Positions 1 to 8,100 of a stretch of DNA of 10,004 bases are shown piece by piece (the first letter of the stretch is position 1; each line of letters begins with the position of its first letter). Source of the DNA: Erythrobacter sp. Lineage in GTDB: Bacteria > Pseudomonadota > Alphaproteobacteria > Sphingomonadales > Sphingomonadaceae. The position numbers and the translations under genes are program-made. The stretch covers positions 1 to 10,004 of the forward strand of contig JANQTR010000204.1 of NCBI GenBank assembly GCA_030731635.1, in the 5' to 3' direction. Under the pieces are notes generated by a model. The model was not told the origin of the DNA. It did no database searches and saw nothing but the letters and a program-made list of their open reading frames with translations.

Positions 1-507
1 AAGGGCATTGCGCCCTCCAACGTCTACACATGCAAGGATGGATCGTACATGATCGGGGCCAATGGCGATGCCATCTTTGCGCGGTTGGCGCAGGCGATGG
101 GCCAGCCCGAGCTCGCCAGCGACGAACGCTACGCCACCCATATCGCGCGCGGCATCCATCAGGATGACTTGGACGTACGGGTCAATGCGTGGACAGGCAC
201 GCTTACGGTCGATGAGGTCGATGCCCTGATGACCGAACATTCGATCCCGGCGGGCCGCGTCTACCGCGCGCCCGATATGCTCGCGGATCCGCATTTTCAG
301 GCGCGCGAGGCGATTATCGAGGTCGAAACGCAAAATCGCGGGCCGATCAAGATGCAGAACGCCTTTCCCAAGCTATCCAAAACCCCTTCGTCGATCCGTC
401 GCCCCGCACCTGCTGCGCCGGGTCAGGACAATGCCGAGGTTTATGCCGAACGGCTGGGCCTGGATGAAGGCGAATTGGCGCGGCTGGCAGTGGCTGGCAT
501 CATCTGA
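1..507 (+). CDS. CaiB/BaiF family III CoA-transferase, C-terminal part (5' end off window)
   Basis: Family III CoA-transferases move CoA between acyl-CoA donors and carboxylic acid acceptors in the cytoplasm, usually opening a catabolic pathway. The frame is open from base 1, giving 168 visible codons. The internal ATG at 49 is not the start, because upstream codons continue the family pattern (IAPSNVYTCKDGSYMIGAN). Family features seen are the G-x-Y-x-x-G-A-x-G-D segment followed by FARLAQAMG, a SIPAGRVYRAPDMLADPHF stretch, and a C-terminal SIRRPAPAAPGQ segment before the final helix. Full-length members have about 380-420 residues, so roughly the last 40% is here; the catalytic Asp, normally in the first half, lies outside the window. 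It ends in TGA overlapping the next ATG by one base, so the two genes are probably co-translated. The acyl substrate cannot be told from this part. Confidence 0.88.
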   Translation, partial: KGIAPSNVYTCKDGSYMIGANGDAIFARLAQAMGQPELASDERYATHIARGIHQDDLDVRVNAWTGTLTVDEVDALMTEHSIPAGRVYRAPDMLADPHFQAREAIIEVETQNRGPIKMQNAFPKLSKTPSSIRRPAPAAPGQDNAEVYAERLGLDEGELARLAVAGII

Positions 508-1142
508 TGGCTGGCCCCTCGGCATCGGACAATTACGCCGGGGTGTATGAAGGGCGGTTGCAACCGGGTTCGCGCCCGGCGCTGCTGATTGTCGACGTGG
601 TGTTGGCCTACCTTACCGAAGGTTCGCCTCTGTTCATGGACAGCGCTGCAGCTGCCAAGGACAGCAACCGCCGCCTTGCTGCGGCCGCACGCGCGGCGGG
701 CGTGCCGGTGATCTTCACCAACGTGCAGTACCGTGCGGATGGGTCAGACGGCGGGGTGTTCTACCGCAAGGTTCCGGTGCTGGGGGTATTTGTCGAAGGC
801 TCTGCCTTGGGCGCATTCCCCGATGACCTCATGCCGCAGTCAGGCGATCAGGTATTCACCAAGCAATACCCGTCCGCCTTCTTCGGCACCGGGTTGGCAG
901 AAGCGTTGCATGCGCAGGGGATCGATACCCTACTGATAACCGGTTATTCAACCTCAGGCTGCGTCCGGGCGAGCGCACTGGACGCCATGCAATACGGCTT
1001 TGTGCCGCTGGTGGTGCGCGATGCCTGCGCTGACCGCCACGAAGGCCCGCACGAATCCAACCTGTTCGATCTCCAGGCCAAATATGCCGAAGTCATTAGC
1101 GAAGCCGAGGCGCTGACCGTGATTGCAGGCGGCGCGGCTTAA
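507..1142 (+). CDS. Isochorismatase-superfamily amidohydrolase (N-carbamoylsarcosine/maleamate amidase-like)
   Basis: This is a 211-residue cysteine hydrolase of the isochorismatase fold, predicted cytoplasmic (no signal peptide). The catalytic triad is visible: Asp30 in ALLIVDVV, Lys119 in FTKQYPSAF and Cys152 in TGYSTSGCVRAS. The S-T-S-G-C-V-R-A-S form of the nucleophile loop is typical of N-carbamoylsarcosine amidase and maleamate amidohydrolase (NicF) relatives, rather than true isochorismatases or nicotinamidases. The expected chemistry is hydrolysis of an amide or carbamoyl group with release of ammonia. The ATG overlaps the TGA of the CoA-transferase gene, and I see no strong ribosome site, which fits translational coupling. 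The neighbour suggests an N-containing carboxylic acid pathway, but the substrate is inference. Length is close to the family norm and nothing looks broken. Confidence 0.87.
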   Translation: MAGPSASDNYAGVYEGRLQPGSRPALLIVDVVLAYLTEGSPLFMDSAAAAKDSNRRLAAAARAAGVPVIFTNVQYRADGSDGGVFYRKVPVLGVFVEGSALGAFPDDLMPQSGDQVFTKQYPSAFFGTGLAEALHAQGIDTLLITGYSTSGCVRASALDAMQYGFVPLVVRDACADRHEGPHESNLFDLQAKYAEVISEAEALTVIAGGAA

Positions 1143-1237
1143 AGCGCTTTTCGACCGTTCCGGCGCGAAATATTTGATCGCCCGCGCGAAGGACGCGCTG
1201 CGTTCAGCCGTTGATCAGATGCACACCTGTCCTATTG

Positions 1238-1250
1238 CTGATAGTATCAG
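1238..1250. promoter_or_regulatory. 13-bp perfect palindrome, possible operator before the DUF1800/DUF1501 genes
   Basis: CTGATA-G-TATCAG is a perfect 6-1-6 inverted repeat in the 169-base gap between the amidohydrolase stop and the DUF1800 start, about 60 bases upstream of that start. It is more AT-rich than its surroundings. The form suits a dimeric repressor site, but no regulator gene lies nearby and only one copy was seen. A TTGATC at 1211-1216 could serve as a weak -35 element, but I found no convincing -10 at the right spacing. It could be chance. Confidence 0.3.
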
Positions 1251-1264
1251 GCGCGCCGCTGGAT

Positions 1265-1272
1265 AAGGAAGG
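1265..1272 (+). promoter_or_regulatory. Shine-Dalgarno sequence AAGGAAGG
   Basis: This is a strong purine-rich ribosome site. It is abutted by a TTG at 1273, which is too close to use, and sits 7 bases before an ATG at 1280 that opens an 11-codon frame. It is about 40 bases from the DUF1800 ATG at 1312, too far to serve that start directly. It therefore most likely drives translation of the short leader frame, or is a remnant of an older start. Confidence 0.45.
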
Positions 1273-1279
1273 TTGCACC

Positions 1280-1315
1280 ATGCCGCTGACATTTGCCTAC
1301 AAGGCTGCGCGATGA
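1280..1315 (+). CDS. Possible 11-residue leader peptide coupled to DUF1800
   Basis: The short frame reads MPLTFAYKAAR and then TGA. It has a strong ribosome site (AAGGAAGG, 7-base spacing), and its stop overlaps the DUF1800 start as ATGA at 1312-1315. This arrangement is typical of translational coupling: ribosomes finishing the leader can restart on DUF1800. The peptide has no run of one amino acid and I see no attenuator hairpin, so amino-acid attenuation is not indicated. Eleven codons is short enough to arise by chance. DUF1800 also has its own AAGG at 1301-1304, so the leader is not required to explain its translation. Confidence 0.3.
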   Translation: MPLTFAYKAAR

Positions 1316-2775
1316 CCCCGGCCAGTATTGCGCTGAGCCGGTTCGGCTATGGCCTCAGCCCGGGCGAGACTGCACCGCAGGATCCGCGCGGCTGGCTGTT
1401 GGGCCAGCTGAAACGCTATGATCCGGCCCCGGCTGTCATCGCCAAACGCGTTCGCGCACAAGGCAATATCGGCGAGACTCTCGAACTGTTGCGAACGCTG
1501 CGCCGTGACACGCGAGAGATGGCGGAAATGGCGGCAAAAGAGCCGATGATGGCCGATATGTCGCGCCAGAATGCCCGCGACGCGGCGCTCGCCAACCTTC
1601 CGCCCGAACTGCGCGAAAAATATGACGAAGCGCGATCGATGCTGGTGCAAGATGTTGCTCTCAGGGTCAATCTGGCGGTCAGCAGCGCTACGCCACTGAT
1701 GGAAAGGTTGGTGCATTTCTGGGCCAACCACTTCAGCGTTTCTGTCGGCAAGTTGGGCACGCAGATGGCGGTTGGCGATCATGAATTCACCGCGATCCGT
1801 CCACATGTGCTGGGGCGGTTCAGCGACATGCTCGAAGCCGCAGTGCTGCATCCTGCGATGCTGCTTTACCTCGATCAGTTCCAATCAGCTGGCCCCAATT
1901 CGCCAGCACAACAGCGGCGCGGACGGCGTTCTGGTCAAGCGGATCAGGTTGTCCGGCGTGGGCTGAACGAAAACCTCGCGCGGGAAATCCTCGAACTGCA
2001 TACGCTGGGCGTGCATGGCGGTTATTCTCAGGCCGACGTTACGGAATTTGCCCGCGCGCTAACCGGGTGGACCGTTCCGGGCATTGGCCGGGTAGACCGC
2101 TTCGGCGAAGACCAGCCGAACGGCGCGATGTTTGTCGCGGTGGCGCATGAACCGGGTACGCGGCGGGTGCTGAGCCGTTCTTATCCGGCAGGCGCTGCGG
2201 ATCAGGCGCGCGCGATCCTGAACGATCTGGCCACGCATCCCGCCACCGCACGCCATATCGCTACCAAACTGGCGCGCCATTTTGCTGGAGACACCCCGCC
2301 GCCCACGCTCGTCGCACAGCTTGAGGCCGATTTCCTGCGCAGCGGCGGTGACCTTGCCAGCCTCACCCGCACGTTGATCACCGCGCCCGAGACGTGGGAA
2401 CCGGCACCGGTCAAGTTTCGCACCCCGTTTGAATGGCTGGTCGCCTCGTTGCGGCTGACGGGGGCAGGCACCCTTCCCCCGCGCCGGATCGTTGCTGCGC
2501 TGACGCAGCTGGGACAGGTGCCGTGGCGCGCGCCATCACCTGCCGGTTATGATGACATCGCGGCCAGTTGGGCCGGGCCGGACGCGCTGCTACGCCGGGT
2601 TGAGCTGGCGGAACAAATGGCACGCGATGCGCCAATCGACGACGTTACCGCCCACGCCGAAGCCGCCTTTCCCGGCGCGCTGAGCGATGCCACCCGCACC
2701 CAGCTAGCCCGCGCCGAAAGCGGGCGGCAAGCGCTCGCGCTCTTGCTGGTGTCCCCTGAAATGCTGCGGAGATAA
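1312..2775 (+). CDS. DUF1800 domain protein
   Basis: This is a 487-residue protein covering the whole DUF1800 family (PF08811). Landmarks in order from the chosen Met are SRFGYGLSPGE (9-19), ERLVHFWANHFSVSVGK (131-147), LNENLAREILELHTLGVHGGY (within 218-238), DVTEFARALTGWTV (242-255), KLARHFAGDTPPP (319-331), the GGDLASLTRTLITAPETW segment (345-362), FRTPFEW (369-375) and LGQVPWRAPSPAGYD (400-414). I chose ATG 1312 because it has AAGG 7 bases upstream and starts just before the conserved N-terminus; a TTG at 1273 would add 13 unremarkable residues. No signal peptide is apparent, unlike its partner. DUF1800 genes commonly sit beside DUF1501 genes, as here, with a 5-base gap indicating one transcript. 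The biochemical function is unknown. Residues 190-215 form a polar, Gln/Arg-rich insert that is probably a disordered loop. Confidence 0.9.
   Translation: MTPASIALSRFGYGLSPGETAPQDPRGWLLGQLKRYDPAPAVIAKRVRAQGNIGETLELLRTLRRDTREMAEMAAKEPMMADMSRQNARDAALANLPPELREKYDEARSMLVQDVALRVNLAVSSATPLMERLVHFWANHFSVSVGKLGTQMAVGDHEFTAIRPHVLGRFSDMLEAAVLHPAMLLYLDQFQSAGPNSPAQQRRGRRSGQADQVVRRGLNENLAREILELHTLGVHGGYSQADVTEFARALTGWTVPGIGRVDRFGEDQPNGAMFVAVAHEPGTRRVLSRSYPAGAADQARAILNDLATHPATARHIATKLARHFAGDTPPPTLVAQLEADFLRSGGDLASLTRTLITAPETWEPAPVKFRTPFEWLVASLRLTGAGTLPPRRIVAALTQLGQVPWRAPSPAGYDDIAASWAGPDALLRRVELAEQMARDAPIDDVTAHAEAAFPGALSDATRTQLARAESGRQALALLLVSPEMLRR
2768..2771 (+). promoter_or_regulatory. Shine-Dalgarno GGAG for the DUF1501 gene
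   Basis: GGAG lies within the last codons of the DUF1800 gene, 9 bases before the ATG at 2781. It supports this ATG over the later in-frame ATG at residue 10, and the signal peptide arginines are only retained with the earlier start. Confidence 0.55.
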
Positions 2776-2780
2776 CTCTC

Positions 2781-3953
2781 ATGCTGACCCATCTCAATCG
2801 CCGCACAATGCTGGCCGGATCGCTGGTGCTGGGGGCCAGTGGGCTCACCCTGCCGCGCATCGCCTTTGCCCAAGGCGCTGGCACCCGCAACCTGCTGTTC
2901 GTGCTGCTGCGCGGCGCGGCGGATGGGATGGCGATGCTCGCACCAGTCGGCGATCCCGGTTTGGAAGCCCTGCGCGGTCCCCTGCTGGCCGATTATGACG
3001 GCGCGGAGCGGATCGGCAGCTTTTTTGCGGTCCATCCGGCGCTGGCAGAAATCGGCAAGGCAGTAGCCGCGGGTGAGGCCTTGTTCGTCCACGCAGCCGC
3101 CACCGCATATCGCGAGCGGTCGCATTTCGATGCGCAGAACCTGCTCGAAAGCGGCGGTGCGGTTCCTTACGGCGCGCGCGATGGCTGGCTCAACCGGCTG
3201 GCGGGACTGATCAATGAAAGCGCGGGCGGCGATCCGGTACGCGCTTTAGCGATTGCGCCTTCGGTGCCGTTGGCGCTGCGCGGTGATGCGCCGGTGTCGA
3301 ACTATGCGCCGTCAGCCCTGCCCGAAGCCAGCGAAGATCTGATCGCGCGGGTCAGCCAGCTTTACGGCGATGATAGCGAACTGGGCGGCCTGTGGGCGCG
3401 TGCGCTTGAAACGCGGGCAATGGCGGGGGACGATGGCCTTAACAACCTGCGCGATGCCCATGCGGCAGGTGATCTGGCTGCATCGCTGATGCAGGGCCCG
3501 CAAGGGGCGCGGATTGGCATGATCGAGCTCGGCGGGTGGGACACCCACGCCAACCAGCGCGGCGGCTTTGCCCGCAGTGCACGCCAGCTTGATGCGCTGT
3601 TGGCGGCCTATCGCACGACGATGGGCACGAGCTGGAACGACACGATGGTGCTGGTGGCGACCGAGTTCGGGCGCACCGCGCGGCTCAACGGCACCGGCGG
3701 CACCGATCACGGCACTGCGGGCGCGGCGTTGATCATGGGCGGCAATGTGCGCGGCGGGCGGGTGATCGCCGATTGGCCGGGGCTTGGCGCCAACCAGTTG
3801 TTCCAGAACCGTGACCTTGCGCCGACCACGGCGCTGGAAAGCGTGCTGGCAGGCGCGGTGGCCGAACACCTTAGGCTTGATCCGGCGCTGACGATGGCGC
3901 GGCTGTTTCCGGGCCGAAGTGCAGCGCCGCTGACCGGGATTACCCGCGCCTGA
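2781..3953 (+). CDS. DUF1501 domain protein, Tat-exported
   Basis: This 390-residue protein matches DUF1501 (PF07394), a branch of the alkaline phosphatase/sulfatase-like superfamily. The N-terminus NRRTMLAGSLVLG with a hydrophobic stretch and PRIAFA|QG looks like a twin-arginine signal, with cleavage after about residue 30, so it should act in the periplasm or beyond. Family motifs are LLFVLLRGAADGM (38-50), the YRERSHFDAQN segment (110-120), IELGGWDTHANQ (248-259), LVATEFGRTARLNGTGGTDHG (within 291-311) and IMGGNVRGG (318-326). The Asp/His-rich WDTH, EFGRT and GTDHG motifs are placed like metal- or phosphate-binding loops in the superfamily. True catalytic activity is unproven. It follows DUF1800 by 5 bases and is the last gene on this strand before a convergent gene. 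Substrate and pathway are unknown; a role on a cell-surface or exported molecule is plausible. Confidence 0.9.
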   Translation: MLTHLNRRTMLAGSLVLGASGLTLPRIAFAQGAGTRNLLFVLLRGAADGMAMLAPVGDPGLEALRGPLLADYDGAERIGSFFAVHPALAEIGKAVAAGEALFVHAAATAYRERSHFDAQNLLESGGAVPYGARDGWLNRLAGLINESAGGDPVRALAIAPSVPLALRGDAPVSNYAPSALPEASEDLIARVSQLYGDDSELGGLWARALETRAMAGDDGLNNLRDAHAAGDLAASLMQGPQGARIGMIELGGWDTHANQRGGFARSARQLDALLAAYRTTMGTSWNDTMVLVATEFGRTARLNGTGGTDHGTAGAALIMGGNVRGGRVIADWPGLGANQLFQNRDLAPTTALESVLAGAVAEHLRLDPALTMARLFPGRSAAPLTGITRA

Positions 3954-3965
3954 CCCCTGCCGGAC

Positions 3966-5150
3966 TCACTGTGCCATCTGATCGAGTGCGGTGATCAAGC
4001 CTGCGGCCAACTCAGCCGCAGCCGCGCGCGTGGCCGCACGGTCGGACGCATCGCCCACTTCGTAGGTGTAGGCGGGGATCGCATAGACGGCGTGAAACCA
4101 GTTCTTCGCCGTCCCGCTGCCCGGGTTGGCGTTGCGTGGTTCGATCGTGAAATCATAGCCTGCAAAGGTGTTCTCACGCCCGGTCAGCCAGCTTGCCAGA
4201 AACCGCTGCTGCGCGGCGCTGGCTTCATCGCCTTGCACATAAAACAGATTGCGCGCGGTCGAATGAAAATCGATCATCGCGACCGGGCGCACACCTTGGG
4301 GCAAGGCATCCAGCCAGAGCTTGACGCTGCGCGTTTCGGGCTGGGTAAATTCGCCCCAATCGCGGTTGAGATCCACCGCGCCGCGATTGGCGCGCCAGTG
4401 GCCACGCGCAACCCCGTCGGGGTTCAATTGCGGCACAATCAAAACCTGCGTGTGCTGGCCCAACGCCGGATCGCGGGCGAACATCAACGCCAGATGATCG
4501 GCAAAGGCCCGCATCGCAATCGCCCCGGTCACTTCGGGTGGGTGCTGACGGCCCAATAGCACCACCAGCCTTGGCGCATCGACCCTGCCCAGCCGCACAG
4601 CTTCGATCGGGCGGCCATCATGCGACTGGCCAAGGCTGAACGGCACCGTCCCGACCAGCGCGCTCCACCGGCGCAGATCGGCGCTGGCATCGCCCGGCAG
4701 CACCAGTTCCTGCGCTGTAACCGTCCCGCGCCCCGCAGGCAGGCGCAGGGTCGCCGATGTCCCGTCCTTGCTGATGGTCACGGGGAGATCGGAGGCAGCA
4801 CCACCATCCTTGATCAGCTTGGGCGCATAGCGATGCGTGCCGCCAAGATAGCGCAAGGTGACCGTCACCGGCGCATCGCCTGCGCTTTCATAACGGAACG
4901 CATACCAGGGCGAAGGATTGATCGGCGGCGCGTGTTCAGGCGTCACGAGCACCGCAAAATCGCGTTCACCCAGCACCGCGCAGGGTGATGCGGGCGCACC
5001 TTCGAAATCGAACGCGATCAGCGCGGCGATGCTGCGGCATTCACTGCCGGGCGAGACTGCGCTTGAGACAGGCGAAGGGGGCGGCGCTTGCACGCACGCC
5101 CCCAGCGCCATGGCCAGTCCGGCCCACAGGTATCGCGAGCGTATCCCCAT
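3966..5150 (-). CDS. M14-family zinc carboxypeptidase, lipoprotein, CCP-like
   Basis: This 394-residue metallocarboxypeptidase has a lipoprotein signal: RSR, a hydrophobic run, then LGAC with Cys19 as the lipidated residue. Val at +2 gives no inner-membrane retention signal, so an outer-membrane location is likely. Residues about 40-165 resemble the beta-sandwich domain preceding the catalytic domain in cytosolic-carboxypeptidase-type (CCP) enzymes, including an INPSPWYAFRY segment. The M14 domain follows: zinc ligands His203 and Glu206 (RQHPPE) and His296 (DFHST), substrate-binding NPDGVARGHWRANRG (243-257) and LNRDW (261-265), and catalytic Glu364 in TYEVGD. All key residues are present. 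It starts 12 bases after the tandem TGA-TAG stop of the receptor gene, with only a weak ribosome site, so coupling to the receptor is likely. Known CCP relatives favour acidic C-terminal residues; applying that here is inference. Confidence 0.88.
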   Translation of the reverse strand: MGIRSRYLWAGLAMALGACVQAPPPSPVSSAVSPGSECRSIAALIAFDFEGAPASPCAVLGERDFAVLVTPEHAPPINPSPWYAFRYESAGDAPVTVTLRYLGGTHRYAPKLIKDGGAASDLPVTISKDGTSATLRLPAGRGTVTAQELVLPGDASADLRRWSALVGTVPFSLGQSHDGRPIEAVRLGRVDAPRLVVLLGRQHPPEVTGAIAMRAFADHLALMFARDPALGQHTQVLIVPQLNPDGVARGHWRANRGAVDLNRDWGEFTQPETRSVKLWLDALPQGVRPVAMIDFHSTARNLFYVQGDEASAAQQRFLASWLTGRENTFAGYDFTIEPRNANPGSGTAKNWFHAVYAIPAYTYEVGDASDRAATRAAAAELAAGLITALDQMAQ

Positions 5151-5162
5151 GGGCCGAGCCTA

Positions 5163-8100
5163 TCAGAACGTCTTGCGCAGTTCGACCCGGAACACCCGCC
5201 CGCGTGCCGAATGCAACTCGCTGAAGAAACCCAGATTTTCGTCAGCCAACGGCGGGTCCTTGTCGAACAGATTGTTCACGCCGAGCCGGATGCGCGTGCC
5301 ATCCAGCGCGGTGTCATTGTCGAAGGTATAGGCCACCGCGAGGTTGAAGGTCAGGAAATCATCGACCCGGAAGAAATTGGCATTGGGATCATCCGAGACA
5401 ATCGGCGTGTCGCGGCTAACGCTGGTGTCATACACCCCGCCAACGTACCTTGCGAACAGTGACACATCGACCGGGCCCTTGTCCCAGTTGACCGAACCGC
5501 TGAAACGCCACTTGGGCCGCCCTTCGATTTCGAGCAACTGGCCCAGCCCGCCGACAACAACTTCAGGTGGCAGCGCGCCTGCCGCGATCCCATCGAGCAG
5601 TTCCTGCCCGTCGGGACCGGCTGACTGAACAAAGCTTCCCAGCCGCGCGGCGTTGAACCGCAGGCGGAAATCACCCAGACCGAAATCGGGCACGTTGTAG
5701 AACATCCCGAAATCCCAGCCGCGCGATGTACGGCTATCGAGGTTGAGATAAGGGTCGAGCACCTGAATGATCTCACCTGCAGGGGCGAGGCTGGTGCCGG
5801 TGAACAGATCAATCTCTTCCTGCGTTGGCGCAGCGCGGATCACGTTGGGGTTGCTGCCCCCCGCCAGCCGGCGCAGCAGGTCGAGCGCAATCGCGTTGTC
5901 ATCGCCAAACGTGCCCACCAGGCCGCGCTGCTTTACGCGCCAATAATCCGCCGTCAGCGTCAGGCCTCGCAGAAACCGCGGTTCAAGCACGATGCCCAGA
6001 TTGATGCTGGTGCTGTCTTCTGGTTCAAGCGTATCGCTACCCGAACGGAAGCTGATCACCCCGGCGCCCGGGCATACGCCGAGACTGGACAGCGTGCCCT
6101 GTTCAACCATCGCCTGACAGATCACGAAATCATCGCGGGTGTTGGAACGGGTGGTGCCGGCATCATTGACTTGCACCAGGTTAGGCGCACGGAACCCCTG
6201 CGACCACGCACCGCGAAAGGTCACGCCGGGAATCGTCGTCCATGAGGCCGCGATGCGCGGAACGACCGCGGTCTGATCAATGTCGGTGAAATGCTCCATC
6301 CGGCCTGCCAACTGCAGGTTGAGCGCTTCGACCAGCGGAATATCCATATCCTCGCTCACCAAAGGCACGAATACCTCGGCAAAGGCGGAATAGACTTCGC
6401 GCGCGCCGCTGGTGTCGGGCGAAGGGCTGGTGCCAACCACATCACTACCGTTGAATACGCCGGTCACGCTGTCCGTGAAGGTAATGGTCCCATCAAGCCG
6501 GGGGTCGCGATCATCGAAGAAGGTTTCGCGCCGCCATTCAATCCCTGCCGCCACACCGACATCGCCGCCGGGCAACGTGAACAGGTCGTTGCGGCTGACC
6601 TTGAAATCGGCCAGTGCCAGCGTGGTGCCGCCAACGCGGGATACGTCGATCAGGAAGGGATCAATCACGCTTTGCGGATTGGGCGTGCAATCACCTTCGC
6701 CCGGATCGCCCATCACGCAGCCGCCGTTGAACGGGTTATAGGCATCTGGCGTGCTGCGGTTGATCGATTCCTGCACCAGCGACAGCGAAACACGGTTGCC
6801 TTCGATATCGGTCACCTTGGCTTCGGAATAGACAAACCCGGTGTCGAAATCCCATGATCCGAAATTGCCACGCAGACCGGTGACCAGACGGAACGAATCC
6901 TTGTCGACCGAAACGGAACGGTTGCCGACATCGACAAAGCGATAGCGTTCGGCGATCACATCGGCCCCGCCAGTAGCGATTGTGGTACCCGGCAGGCGGT
7001 TGGGATTGGCCGAGCCATCAGGAAAATTTACCGGCCCGAACGGGTTGTAATAGGCATTGCGCGAAATACCCAAAGGCACCGCACTCAGGATCGCCGCCGG
7101 GGTAATGAAACGAGCGCTTTCGGAACGGAAATAGCTGCCTTCAAAATAGGCTTCGATATCATTGGTCAATTCATAGCTGAGCAGGGCTGCGGCGTTGTAA
7201 CGGTTCTTTTCGCTGATCAGCGTGCTGCCTAAATTGGTGTTGTAACGCACCGCAATATCCGGGGTTGTGCCGTTGCGGGCGCACACGCCATTGCCAAAGT
7301 CCAGCCGGCATCCGGGGAAGCTATCGGGCTGGAGATAGAAGTCATCATCGCCAATCGGGGTGCGGTTGGACGGCGCCTGAATATCGAACTGACCGAACGG
7401 GCCAAAGGTGTTGCGGTTGTTGAACTGCACGTCGCCTTCGAAATCGGTGCCCTCGACCAGCGCCAGACGATTATCGTCGGCAGCGTAATCGCGCGCTGAA
7501 GCTGGCAGGCCGTTTTCATGGAAATAGCCGCCATAGACCGTCAGATTGCCGCGCCCGCCGCTGAAATCAAAACCATATCCAGCGCTGATCTGCGTGCTGT
7601 AGAGGTTGGTCCCGTCGGAATCGCGGTATTCGCCTTCGATAAAACCGCCCTTGCGATTGCCGCGCAGCACGGTGTTGACCACGCCAGCCACTGCATCCGC
7701 GCCGTAAATCGCCGAGGCGCCATCGCGCAGCACTTCCAATCGCCGGACACTGCCGGGGACGATCTCGTTGGCATCGGGGCTGACCACCGGGACCAGCAAT
7801 TCGGTCTGGAAACCGGGGTGCAGCACCATCCGCCGCCCGTTGATCAGCAGCAGGGTATTGCCCGTTCCCAGATCGCGCAGGTTGATCGAAGCAACATCGC
7901 CGCGCGCATTGTTCTGGGTGGTGTCGTTCTGTTCGTTGAACGCCACGGTCCCGGCCTGCGGGATGGCGCGGAACAGTTCATCCCCCGATGCAGCGGCGAT
8001 GTTCTGGAGATCAGTCTCATCGATCACCGTAACCGGCAGCACATCATTGATCTTGGCGCCCTGGATCTGGGTGCCAGTGACGATGATTTCACGCTCGGGT

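Noticed and set aside
49..51. ATG at 49 as the start of the CoA-transferase
   Set aside because: The frame is open to base 1 and the upstream codons continue the family pattern, so the gene begins off the window.
1141..1150. AAAGCGCTTT palindrome at the amidohydrolase stop codon as a terminator
   Set aside because: It has no loop and too short a stem, and is not followed by a T-run; it may be chance.
1211..1245. Sigma-70-type promoter with TTGATC as -35
   Set aside because: No acceptable -10 lies 16-18 bases downstream; the nearest candidate (GATAGT at 1240) is 23 bases away.
1273..1311. TTG start extending DUF1800 by 13 residues
   Set aside because: The purine-rich site directly abuts the TTG with no usable spacing, the added residues match nothing, and the ATG at 1312 has AAGG at 7 bases.
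2547..3125. Minus-strand 192-codon frame across the DUF1800/DUF1501 junction
   Set aside because: Composition is typical of an antisense shadow, it shows no family motif, and it spans two well-supported genes.
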